Shown here: positions 28,904 to 39,343 of the stretch, piece by piece | Numbering within the stretch: position 1 is the stretch's first letter | Layout of the letters: each line of letters begins with the position of its first letter | Assembly (NCBI GenBank): GCA_028291645.1 | Contig: JAQGNU010000089.1 | Coordinates: forward strand, 24,740 to 88,739 | DNA length: 64,000 bases | Direction of reading: 5' to 3' | DNA from: Nevskia sp. | Lineage (GTDB): Bacteria; Pseudomonadota; Gammaproteobacteria; Nevskiales; Nevskiaceae | Made by a program: the position numbers and the translations under genes | Notes under the pieces: model-generated | Seen by the model: the letters and a program-made list of their open reading frames with translations, nothing else | What the model was told of the DNA's origin: nothing | The model's database searches: none

Positions 28904-30502
28904 ATGAGATTACTTCTAAAGCGTTTGTGCATTGCTTGCAGCATTGCCTGTTATGTTGCAGTCGCAGGCTATGCAAGCACCGTGGTAGCTGATGACGGCA
29001 CCAAACAGGAAATCGACACATTAAAGAAAGAGGTCGATGAGCTGACGACCAAAATTAATAAGCTCTCGACCGAACAGCAGTCTGCGGCGGCACCACCGAC
29101 CAAGACTGTTAAATCTGATGAATCACGACTCCAAGGCTTTCTGGATTTTCTCAAAAGCAATGAGTTTTACGGCAACATCGATGTCTCCGTCGACGACGCC
29201 ACCAAGGGCTTGAAACACAGCTATTCGGAGGGCGGTCCGGGTGGACCACCGACGGCGCCAGTCGGAAAACTGGGATGGCTGCCTGGGATTTCCACCAATG
29301 CCACCTACTTTGGAGTACGTGGCGTGCACGCGCTGGGAAGCAGCGTCAATCTGGTGTACCAACTCGAGACCCAGGTTGACGTCACCGCGATGCCAGGCAC
29401 CAGCAATAACAACTCGAGCAGCAGTTCCGTGGTGAAAGGTGGCTTGGCCTCGCGCACTAGTTATCTCGGCTTCGCGAGTCCTTGGGGAGCGATCAAGGCG
29501 GGCAAGGGATATGCACCTTACAAAACCTCCACCGACCGGATGAACCCGTTTAACGCGATGCTCGGCGACTACTCGATCATCATGGGGAATACCGGCGGTG
29601 ATAACCGGGTTGAGTTCGGCGGCTACCTGGATCACTCAATCTGGTACGAGTCGCCCAAGATGCACGGCTTCTCCTTCAATGTCTTGGTCGCGCCAGGTCA
29701 AAACCGTGCTGGTGATGACGGCAACATCGCGCAGGGAGAGTCTGATTGCACCGGTGGCAACGTACCCGGTAGTGGCGCACTGCCGCCGAGTTGCAATGAC
29801 GGCTCGTTCGGGACTGCTTACAGCGCCAACCTCGCCTACGAAGGTGCAAAATCGTTCCCGCTTTACGTAACGGCAGCCTATGAACTACACCGAGACGCCA
29901 ATCGCATCAGCGACGTCGCGGGGCCTGATCCGAGCAATCCAAACAGTAACGTCGTTCCGCTCGATCCGCGTGATGTCGGCAACGAATGGGCTGCAAAAAT
30001 TGGCGTGCAATATATTTTTCCGACACGAACAACAGTTAGCGCAATCTGGGAGAACCTGCACAGACAGATACCGGAAGCCTTGCAGTTCCAGAACGAACGC
30101 TCGCGCCGCGGCACTTGGCTGGCTGTGACACAGGGCCTCACCGACAAGGACACGCTTAGCCTTGGTTGGGCACATGCCGGCAAGTCACCTGGCGATCCGG
30201 GGCAACACAACTCGCCGACCGGATTCAGTCCCGACAATGAGGCCAACATGTTTAGCGTTGCGCTCAAGCACTCGGTAGACAAGCAAACCACCATTTACGG
30301 CAACTGGGCATTTACGGCGAATCAATCCGCAGCGCACTACGATCTCGGCGCAGGCCCTCATGGGCTTAAGACCGACTGCCACGACGCAAGCACGCTCGCC
30401 GCTTTTGACCCCACCACCGGCACGGTGACCGGCGACGGTCCGCGTTGCTTCGCCGGCGGAAAACTAATGGGCGTTTCGGTCGGTGTGAACTACAAATTTT
30501 AG
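28904..30502 (+). CDS. Outer-membrane porin
   Basis: A 532-aa protein. A strong GAGGAG seven bases before the ATG at 28904 favours this start over one at 28889. A signal peptide is followed by a short coiled-coil segment (K-K-E-V-D-E-L-T-T-K-I-N-K-L, about residues 30-60). A beta-barrel of Gram-negative porin type comes next: it has G-V-R-G near 135, S-Y-L-G-F-A-S-P-W-G-A-I-K-A-G-K and alternating aromatic strands, and ends in V-N-Y-K-F with a terminal Phe. It may admit small anions. The operator at 28569, shared with the oxalate genes, makes oxalate a reasonable guess at the substrate, but this is inference. It is bracketed by the direct repeats at 27965 and 30634. Confidence 0.8.
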   Translation: MRLLLKRLCIACSIACYVAVAGYASTVVADDGTKQEIDTLKKEVDELTTKINKLSTEQQSAAAPPTKTVKSDESRLQGFLDFLKSNEFYGNIDVSVDDATKGLKHSYSEGGPGGPPTAPVGKLGWLPGISTNATYFGVRGVHALGSSVNLVYQLETQVDVTAMPGTSNNNSSSSSVVKGGLASRTSYLGFASPWGAIKAGKGYAPYKTSTDRMNPFNAMLGDYSIIMGNTGGDNRVEFGGYLDHSIWYESPKMHGFSFNVLVAPGQNRAGDDGNIAQGESDCTGGNVPGSGALPPSCNDGSFGTAYSANLAYEGAKSFPLYVTAAYELHRDANRISDVAGPDPSNPNSNVVPLDPRDVGNEWAAKIGVQYIFPTRTTVSAIWENLHRQIPEALQFQNERSRRGTWLAVTQGLTDKDTLSLGWAHAGKSPGDPGQHNSPTGFSPDNEANMFSVALKHSVDKQTTIYGNWAFTANQSAAHYDLGAGPHGLKTDCHDASTLAAFDPTTGTVTGDGPRCFAGGKLMGVSVGVNYKF

Positions 30503-30633
30503 TTAGGCGAAAGAGACCCGCGGCTGGGCATATTCAGCGATCGTGATCTGAACTCGGTCTGATCCGTTTCGCTGCATGCGCCCAGCCGATGGGCCTAACC
30601 AATGGTTGTCCACTTTTTCGCAGGAACTCTCCA

Positions 30634-30771
30634 TCTCGTTCGCGCCGCGCTCAGACCGGCGCCGGCACCAGGCGCAGCCGCGTGATTTCCGAAGGCGCAA
30701 AAAAGCGTAGCGGCGGTCCCCAGTAGCCGGTGCCGCGACTGGTGTAGATCAATAACTGGTTGAGGCGCTTG
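30634..30771. repeat. Direct repeat copy B (end of the metallophosphoesterase gene)
   Basis: This is the partner of the repeat at 27965-28102. It covers the last 121 coding bases of the metallophosphoesterase gene, including the stop, and 17 bases of downstream sequence. The two copies delimit a 2.67-kb unit that holds the porin and its regulatory region. A long-loop 9-bp stem (30531-30539 with 30580-30588) lies just after the porin and may be its terminator. Confidence 0.85.
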
Positions 30772-31808
30772 AGTCCAGCGACGAAGGGTTGCTGCATGCG
30801 GACGAAGAAGTTCCAGGGCAGGAACTGGCCGCCGTGGGTATGCCCGGAAAGTTGTACGTCGAAGCCGGCGGCGGCGGCCGCTGCTGCAGAACGTGGCTGG
30901 TGCGCCAGCAAAACTTTGACCGACGTCGGCTCTGTGCCGCTGGCAGCCGCAGCCGGATCACTGCGGTGCGCGGCATCGTGATGATGCGCGGAATAGTCGG
31001 TGACGCCGCCGATCAACAAGCGCTCGCCGTCGTGTTCGATCACCTTGCCTTCGTTGAGCAGCACGCGCAGACCCAGACGGCGCCACTCCTGTACCCAGGC
31101 ATCGGCGCCGTGGTAATACTCGTGGTTGCCGGTCACGCAATAAGTGCCGTGGCGCGCGCGCAACTCCGACAAGGGTGCGACGTGCGTGCGCAGCTGATCA
31201 ACGCTGCCGTCGACGATATCGCCGGTGATTGCGACCAGATCTGCGCCGAGGCCGTTGACGCGGCGAACGATGGCATCCAGGTAATTGCGCTTGATCGTCG
31301 GCCCGACGTGGATGTCGCTCAACTGCACGATGATGAAGCCCGAGAGTGCCGCGGGCAGGCCGGCGATCGGCAGATCGATATGCACGACCTCGGCGAGTCG
31401 GCGCGCGTTCAACAGACCGACCAGGCTGATCATCAGGCTGAGTCCGACCACCGCCTGCGCCGAAGCGCGCTGCAAATACGCCAGGTCCAAGGTGCCGGGC
31501 TGCAGGAAATTCCAGGCCGACAGCAGCGCGAGCAGCACATCGCGCAGCAGAGACGACACCAGCAAGCTCGAGAACAAACCCATTGCGAGATAGCCCACCC
31601 AGGCCAGTGCATCGGCGGCCCGCGTCGGCAAATTGCTAAGGCGGACGAGCAGCGGGGCCGGCGCCAGCACAGCGGAGGCGAACAGCGCTGCCAAGGCGAG
31701 ACCGGTTCCGAGCGGACCGAGCGCCAGCGCGGGCAATAAACGCCAGGCGACGTACCCATGCAACGCCAGATTTAATAGGGTGACGATCAGCAAGGGGTTT
31801 CGGCGCAT
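30651..31808 (-). CDS. Membrane-anchored metallophosphoesterase (YaeI/YkuE-like)
   Basis: A 385-aa protein. Three to four N-terminal membrane segments occupy about residues 5-130. A calcineurin-like phosphoesterase domain follows with all metal motifs: D-I-H near 167, G-D-I-V-D near 198, G-N-H-E near 229 and G-H-T-H-G-G near 325. Related proteins hydrolyse phosphoesters of UDP-lipids or lipid-linked substrates at the membrane; the substrate here is unknown. Its 3' end is duplicated at 27965-28102. Confidence 0.85.
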   Translation of the reverse strand: MRRNPLLIVTLLNLALHGYVAWRLLPALALGPLGTGLALAALFASAVLAPAPLLVRLSNLPTRAADALAWVGYLAMGLFSSLLVSSLLRDVLLALLSAWNFLQPGTLDLAYLQRASAQAVVGLSLMISLVGLLNARRLAEVVHIDLPIAGLPAALSGFIIVQLSDIHVGPTIKRNYLDAIVRRVNGLGADLVAITGDIVDGSVDQLRTHVAPLSELRARHGTYCVTGNHEYYHGADAWVQEWRRLGLRVLLNEGKVIEHDGERLLIGGVTDYSAHHHDAAHRSDPAAAASGTEPTSVKVLLAHQPRSAAAAAAAGFDVQLSGHTHGGQFLPWNFFVRMQQPFVAGLKRLNQLLIYTSRGTGYWGPPLRFFAPSEITRLRLVPAPV

Positions 31809-31930
31809 GCACTCAATCTTGTACGGCGCCGGTGAAATTCAAGTGGCTGCGGAACGATCGCTACTACTGGTTCTTCTTTTCAGACCATCGCATTAACCGC
31901 GCTGACTGGAGGTTCAACTCGCAGGCGCAC

Positions 31931-32164
31931 TCAACCCGGGAATTTTTGCGGACTGCTATTGACGGGTGCGTTGATGCGCGCGCTGACCGTCGGCGTCGGC
32001 AAGCTGTTCGCGGGGGCGAGCAGTGCATCGAGCGGCAGGGCTTGGGACTGCGCCGGCTGGTGCCAGATGATCTGGGCAGTGCACAAGTAAAGAACGATTG
32101 CCAAGGGATAGAAGCCCGCCGCGGCGAAGATATAGGACCTCGGCACCAATGATTTCATTGCCAT
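31931..32164 (-). CDS. Small single-pass membrane protein (hypothetical)
   Basis: A 77-aa open frame. It starts M-A-M-K-S-L-V-P-R, then a hydrophobic segment (about residues 9-31) and a Pro/Ser/Ala-rich tail that would be periplasmic. GGAG lies about ten bases before the ATG. No family is recognised. It sits in an otherwise gene-free 860-base stretch (31809-32669). The rest of that stretch shows a TTACCGGTAA palindrome near 32331-32340 and nothing else I can support. Confidence 0.4.
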   Translation of the reverse strand: MAMKSLVPRSYIFAAAGFYPLAIVLYLCTAQIIWHQPAQSQALPLDALLAPANSLPTPTVSARINAPVNSSPQKFPG

Positions 32165-32669
32165 CACTCACTCACTCCAAGCGCCTTCGAAAAGGCTGAT
32201 CGACGCCCGTATTCGCTGCAGTCCAGAGATCGCGGCAGCACGCCGAACAGCGCGTTCGGCTGGGCCGCTGAAGACTTCGCGGGATCGCGTCCTGAATAGG
32301 CGGGAACCAACACTGGCGCGCATGTTAGTTACCGGTAAGTAACATGTCAAGTTGAGCAACTTCGCGCAGGCATCCACGGTCAAAATATCCGCGGGTGGCT
32401 GCGGGATCGCGGCGCTGCACGCGGCGCGATTTGAGTTGCGCATGCATTTTCCGCGGGGCTATCCAGTGCAAGGGATCGCGCGGTTTGTAGACGGCGGCCG
32501 GAGCAAAGAACATCATCTGCGTTCAGGTTCATTCGCATTGAATGCGTCGATCAAGGCCGCTATCGTTTGCGCAATCCCATCGCGGGGCATTTGGCCGAGG
32601 GTCGCTGATCGCGGGTTCTGGCCGCTCCGCTGCGTCGTTGTGTTGTTGTCTGTGGCAAGGAGAAAGTCG

Positions 32670-33374
32670 TTGCGAGCTTTAGCTGCCTTTATCGTGTTGT
32701 TCTGCTCGGCTTGCGCCAGCTATGTCACTCCGGGCGGGCCGGTACACTTCGCAGACATCAATCGCGCCGATATCGCCGCGCTTGCGTCGCGCCAACCGTC
32801 TCCGCATTTCCCGGTGAACATCGCGGTGGTGCGCGTGCAAGCGCCGCAATACAAATCCTATTCGTCGGAAAGTTATGGCAGCGGTCGTTTCAGTGTCGTG
32901 ACGACGCAGGAATTGCTGACAGAAGAGCAGTTGCAAGCACTGTCGAAGTGGCCTTCGGTGGCCGCTGTCGTGCCGGTCGATCGTCTGCTGCTGCCGGCGA
33001 AACTGGATTCGCTGGACGACTTGCGGCTGGCGGCCGCGAAGCTTCAAGCCGACGTGCTGCTGATCTACACCGTCGATACCTCATTCGAGATCAAGGGGCG
33101 CGGCTATGGTCCGCTCAGCGTGATTTCACTGGGCCTGATTCCCGATCGCGATGCCTACATCACGTCTACCGCTGCGGCCGTCTTCACGGATGTCCGCACC
33201 GGCTTCACCTATGGCGTCGCGGAAGCGACGGCCAAGGCGTCCGACCTGAGCAATGCGTGGGGCTCCAGCGACGCCGTCGATAAAAAACGGCTGGAAGCCG
33301 AGCATCAGGCCTTCGCTTCGCTGCTGACGCAGGCGGAAAAAACCTGGACCAGCATCGCGCAGCAGTATCGATAA
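32670..33374 (+). CDS. Putative lipoprotein of unknown function
   Basis: A 234-aa protein if begun at the TTG at 32670, which has AAGGAG seven bases upstream and leads directly into a lipoprotein-type signal (A-F-I-V-L-F-C-S-A-C). The open frame extends to 32352 but that part shows no protein-like pattern. The mature part has a mixed alpha/beta look: I-A-V-V-R-V-Q, a V-V-P-V-D-R-L-L-L segment, L-Q-A-D-V-L-L-I-Y-T-V-D. It ends in a helical tail. I do not recognise the family. The unusual start codon and the -3 Cys in the lipobox lower confidence in the exact start. Confidence 0.55.
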   Translation: MRALAAFIVLFCSACASYVTPGGPVHFADINRADIAALASRQPSPHFPVNIAVVRVQAPQYKSYSSESYGSGRFSVVTTQELLTEEQLQALSKWPSVAAVVPVDRLLLPAKLDSLDDLRLAAAKLQADVLLIYTVDTSFEIKGRGYGPLSVISLGLIPDRDAYITSTAAAVFTDVRTGFTYGVAEATAKASDLSNAWGSSDAVDKKRLEAEHQAFASLLTQAEKTWTSIAQQYR

Positions 33375-33570
33375 GTCGCCAGCTGACGAGACGACCCAGC
33401 GGCCACTGGTGGCGGCGATGCCGCCGCTGAATGAGGTGGGCCGCAAGCCGCGCGCGGAACTTCGCATGCCGAACGGTGCGAACTTCGCGGGCGCAGCGTC
33501 ACTCCAACGCAAGACTAGGCTGCTCCCATCAGTTTCCGATCAGTTTCCGAATAGATCTCGAAGTATTGCC

Positions 33571-36150
33571 ATGCTCGTACGTCGTCTCTGCTTACTTTTC
33601 GCAATCCTGCTGGCGGCATCGGCGCACGCAGCACCGGCGCCGTTCGACCTTTCCGGCCCGACCCTCGACGTCGTCATCACGCGCGGCGCGCAGATTCTTC
33701 CGGCTTCGGAAGTGCCTAATCTCGCGGTGGGCGACCGCATCTGGATAAAAGCCGATCTGCCGTCGACGCAGTCCGCCAACTACTTGATGGTCGCTGCATT
33801 CTTGAGCGGCTCGACCAATCCGCCGCCCGAGAGCTGGTTCTTCCCGTGCAAAACCTGGACCGGCAAATGTGCACGCGAAGGCCTCAGCGTGACGGTGCCG
33901 CCGGGCGCGCAACAGGTGATCGTGTTTCTGGCGCCCGAGACCAGCGGCGATTTCCGCACGCTGGTGAGCGCGGTGCGCGGGCGTCCGGGCGCATTCGTGC
34001 GCGCGTCGCAGGATTTGAACCAGGCGGCGCTCGACCGCTCGCGGCTCGATCACTATCTGTCGACGATCCATCAGCTCGACAGCACCGATCCATACAAATT
34101 GAAGGATGTCGCGCCCTTGCTTGCGCGCAGCCTGGCGATCAAGGTCGACGAAAAATGCCTGGACCGGCTGGCGGAACTGCAGGCGCCTTGCCTGATGTCG
34201 GGTCAGGAATCGCTGATCCTCAACGACGGGCACAGCACTTCGATCGTGCAGGCGCTGACTGCGGGGCCCGGCGCCGATCTGGTGATGGAGGCCAGCGTGA
34301 CGCCGCAACTGGGTTTTGGAATCTACAGTCCGTATATCGCATCGGTGATCGATATCGCGCGCATTCTGGATTCCTTTCGCACCGCGCAGTATCAATACAT
34401 TCCGGCGCTCGCCTCGCAGCGGGGCGACAAGCTGGCGCTGACGCTGAACGCAGCGCCTTCGTTTCACGATCCCAAATCGGTCTTGGTGATCGCGCTGCCG
34501 GCGGTGGAACAATCGCTGTTGCCGCCCCTGCATGCGGTGAACCCGACCGAGATTTACTGCGCCAGCCGCACGGCGCTGGTGCTGCCGGTCGAAGGCGCGC
34601 CGCTGGTATTTTCCACCGGCTATGCGCATGACCTCACGCTGAGCGTGACCGGCATCGACGGCAAGACCATCAACCTGCCCGCCAAAGCCGATGGTGCGCA
34701 AGGCGGCTACATCGTCGACACGTCCAGGCTGAAGTCCGCCACGCTGGGCGAGACCGTGCATGCCTCGCTGCAGGGTTATTGGGGCTTCGAGCCCTACGCA
34801 GGGCCCGGCTTCCAGTTGCGCAATGCGCATGCGAAAGCCTGGGTGCTGGCGGACGGCGACGAAGATGCACTGATCGTCGGCCGCCAGGATACCGTGCACC
34901 TGCAGGCCGACAGCGTCAGCTGCGTCGACGGCATCATGCTCAAGGATCCTGCCGGCAAAGAGCTGCAGGCGGAGTGGAAAGCGGTCAAGCCCAATCAAGT
35001 GGAAGTGAAGCTGCCGCTGCAGGACGCGCAGCCCGGCGCGATGACTTTGCTGATCACCCAATACGGCGTCAGCCAGCCGCAGCTGGTTCCGCTAAAGACT
35101 TTTTCCGCCGCCGGACGTCTCGACGCGTTCTCCATCCACGCCGGCGATAGCCAGGGAATTCTGAAGGGCGGCCGCCTCGATGAGGTCGCCAGTCTGTCGA
35201 TTGGCAACATTGTGTTCCTGCCCGGTGCGCTGTCGACGCGGGCCGGCAGCGACGCACTGCCGATGATCGCGCAAGACGCGCAAGCGGTGGCGAGTCTGAA
35301 GCCGGACCCGACCGTCGTCGCCAAAGTGACGCTCAAAGATGGGCGCGTCGTTGCGCTGAATGCATCGGTGGATGCGCCGCGTCCGCGCGTGAGCTTGATC
35401 GGCAAGAGCGTACAGGCCTCGCACGCCAGCGGCGACAGCAATATCCAGCTCGCGAACCAGGACGAGTTGCCGCAGGACGCGAGGCTGACGTTCTCCGTGC
35501 GTGCGCAGTCGCCGTCGACATTTACGCGTGACCAGACCATCGAAATCGCGACCGCGGACGAGTCGTTTTCCGCCAGCCTGAGCCTCAGCAACGGCGGCAT
35601 CACGCTGGGCGACGCGCGGGTGGCGGTGGCGACGCTCGATCCCGCCAAGGCATTTGGATCGTCCGCGTTCGGGCCGCTGAAGTTCCGGGTTCTCGCGAAC
35701 GCGGTCGCCGGCGACTGGCAGCCGCTGGCCACGCTGGTGCGCTTGCCCGCCCTGAAGGATCTCAAGTGTCCGGCGACGCCCGAACTGGCCTGCAGACTTT
35801 CCGGCTCCGGCCTGTTCCTGGTCGATTCCGTATCCAGCGATCCGCAGTTCGAGCATGCGGTGCAGGTTCCGGATGGCTTCCCGGGATCTACTCTGCCGGT
35901 ACCGCGCCCCAGCAATGGCCGGCTCTACGTCAAGCTGCGCGACGATCCGTCGGTGGTCAACACCGTCGCGCTGGAGGCCCAGCAGCTGCCCCCCTCGGCC
36001 GACGAACTCGCGCGCGCGGCGGCCACGCAGGAGGCCGCGAGCCCCAAACCCGAGACTATCGGCGGCGCAAACCCGCCAGCGGCAGGCGGCGCCGCGTCGA
36101 GTCCCGCCGCGCCCGTGCCGCCGCCCGCAGCGAGCAGTCCGCCGCAGTAG
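33571..36150 (+). CDS. Large periplasmic protein of unknown function
   Basis: An 859-aa protein with a clear signal peptide (M-L-V-R-R ... A-S-A-H-A-A-P) at the chosen ATG. The frame continues 160 bases upstream without features. The mature part is beta-rich with many short V-x-V/L-x-L units, four to six scattered Cys and no catalytic motif I can name. The last ~60 residues are Ala/Pro-rich, as in surface or periplasmic tails. A carbohydrate- or surface-related role is possible but not supported by a motif. It lies between a lipoprotein gene and rpoD, both on the same strand. Confidence 0.6.
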   Translation: MLVRRLCLLFAILLAASAHAAPAPFDLSGPTLDVVITRGAQILPASEVPNLAVGDRIWIKADLPSTQSANYLMVAAFLSGSTNPPPESWFFPCKTWTGKCAREGLSVTVPPGAQQVIVFLAPETSGDFRTLVSAVRGRPGAFVRASQDLNQAALDRSRLDHYLSTIHQLDSTDPYKLKDVAPLLARSLAIKVDEKCLDRLAELQAPCLMSGQESLILNDGHSTSIVQALTAGPGADLVMEASVTPQLGFGIYSPYIASVIDIARILDSFRTAQYQYIPALASQRGDKLALTLNAAPSFHDPKSVLVIALPAVEQSLLPPLHAVNPTEIYCASRTALVLPVEGAPLVFSTGYAHDLTLSVTGIDGKTINLPAKADGAQGGYIVDTSRLKSATLGETVHASLQGYWGFEPYAGPGFQLRNAHAKAWVLADGDEDALIVGRQDTVHLQADSVSCVDGIMLKDPAGKELQAEWKAVKPNQVEVKLPLQDAQPGAMTLLITQYGVSQPQLVPLKTFSAAGRLDAFSIHAGDSQGILKGGRLDEVASLSIGNIVFLPGALSTRAGSDALPMIAQDAQAVASLKPDPTVVAKVTLKDGRVVALNASVDAPRPRVSLIGKSVQASHASGDSNIQLANQDELPQDARLTFSVRAQSPSTFTRDQTIEIATADESFSASLSLSNGGITLGDARVAVATLDPAKAFGSSAFGPLKFRVLANAVAGDWQPLATLVRLPALKDLKCPATPELACRLSGSGLFLVDSVSSDPQFEHAVQVPDGFPGSTLPVPRPSNGRLYVKLRDDPSVVNTVALEAQQLPPSADELARAAATQEAASPKPETIGGANPPAAGGAASSPAAPVPPPAASSPPQ

Positions 36151-36391
36151 CAGCTCCATCAGGCCCGATCGAGCAGCTGCATCTATTTCCGCAAAATTCG
36201 CGCGCCAGGCGACGCCAGGCGCCATCCCAGCGCATCGATATGGGATCGAATTGCGCGTAAATGCTTGTTTGTGGTGCTATCCCCGAGCGAAAAGCAAGTG
36301 CGCGGGCTCAAGGGATGGTATGGTGCGCCGCCGTATTGCCTCGAAACTTGGCTGAACAGTTAGCCCCGCATCGAGGCAGGAGACATCGTAA

Positions 36392-38248
<1,857 letters not shown>

Positions 38249-38320
38249 AGCGATGATTGCGGCGGCTCAGCGTCAGCTGACGACGCGAGTAATGGCGTAG
38301 CCGGTCGCGAGTGATCGAAC

Positions 38321-38342
38321 GGGTGCTGTTTAAGCAGCACCC
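38321..38342. terminator. 8-bp hairpin after rpoD
   Basis: GGGTGCTG (38321-38328) pairs with CAGCACCC (38335-38342) around a six-base loop, 72 bases after the rpoD stop. There is no U-run. A 12-bp palindrome (38271-38282) lies between it and the gene. Confidence 0.4.
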
Positions 38343-38432
38343 GGTGCGACGGTGGGGGCGCTACGCGACGCCCACAGGCCTTGGCAAAGTTCCTGCAACA
38401 ATGGCCAGACCGACCGACAGCACCAGGCGCGC

Positions 38433-39311
38433 ATGCAAGCGGACGAGATTTTGAACCCAGACGACTACGGCAGCCCTGCGGCCTATGTCCGCCTGGGCGG
38501 TCGCGGCACTGTCGATGGGTCTGCGGAAGTTGGCAGCGACGCGAAACCGTTCGTGCTCGACGATGGTCTGATCAGGACTCTGCACTTCACCACGGCTTTC
38601 GTGCAGAGCGAGATGAACATTGGCCAGCCCGACATGCTCATCTTGCGTTACACGCGCAAGATGATGGCCTTCCTATTGTTCTGTCCGCGCCCTGAGCATG
38701 TGATTATCGTCGGGCTCGGCGGCGGCTCCTTGACCAAGTTCTGCTACCGCCAGCTGCCGCGCGCACGGATTACCACGGTTGAAATCGACGAAGACGTGAT
38801 CAAGTGGGCGCACTTGTTCCAAGTCCCGGTCGATCGCCAGCGCATCAGCATCGTTCATGCCGATGCGACTGAATACTTCGCGGCAACCGAGGAACGCGCC
38901 GATGTCATCCTGGTCGACGGCTGCGATGCACACGGCACCGCGCCGGTATTCTGCAACGAGTCTTTTTACCGGAATCTGCGTGCACGATTGCGTCCGCGCG
39001 GTGTGCTGGTGGTGAATCTGGTGGGCTCGGCCGAAGTCGTCAAGATTCATCAACACTTCATCGCGGCCGTGTTCGCCAGTCGGCTGGTGGTGCTGGATGT
39101 CAGCAACGAAGGCAACCGCGTGGCGTTTGCGTTCAACGATCCCTGGCGTCCGCCGGACTGGGTGGACATGCATCGCGACGCGAAAAGACTGCTGCGCCGC
39201 CACGGCCTCGATTTCCCCGCCTTTGCCCGCAAGCTGCAGCGCAGCTACGAGCGCCAGGCGATCGGAACGCCGCGCATAGCGGACCAAGCAGCGTGGAAAG
39301 TCGAAAAATAA
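38433..39311 (+). CDS. Spermidine-synthase-like methyltransferase-fold protein
   Basis: A 292-aa protein. It carries the Rossmann core of the spermidine synthase superfamily: I-I-V-G-L-G-G-G-S-L near residue 90, T-V-E-I-D-E-D-V near 115 (acidic residue for the nucleoside), H-A-D-A-T-E near 140 and V-I-L-V-D-G-C-D near 160. The catalytic Asp of true SpeE lies in D-x-D/S-D, and here the strand ends D-G-C-D-A, so polyamine synthase activity is doubtful. The ATG at 38433 is preferred because the upstream frame has no family similarity. It is convergent with the SulP gene. Confidence 0.75.
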   Translation: MQADEILNPDDYGSPAAYVRLGGRGTVDGSAEVGSDAKPFVLDDGLIRTLHFTTAFVQSEMNIGQPDMLILRYTRKMMAFLLFCPRPEHVIIVGLGGGSLTKFCYRQLPRARITTVEIDEDVIKWAHLFQVPVDRQRISIVHADATEYFAATEERADVILVDGCDAHGTAPVFCNESFYRNLRARLRPRGVLVVNLVGSAEVVKIHQHFIAAVFASRLVVLDVSNEGNRVAFAFNDPWRPPDWVDMHRDAKRLLRRHGLDFPAFARKLQRSYERQAIGTPRIADQAAWKVEK

Positions 39312-39343
39312 TCGTCGTTCACCGGCACGCTGGCCGCAGCGTA

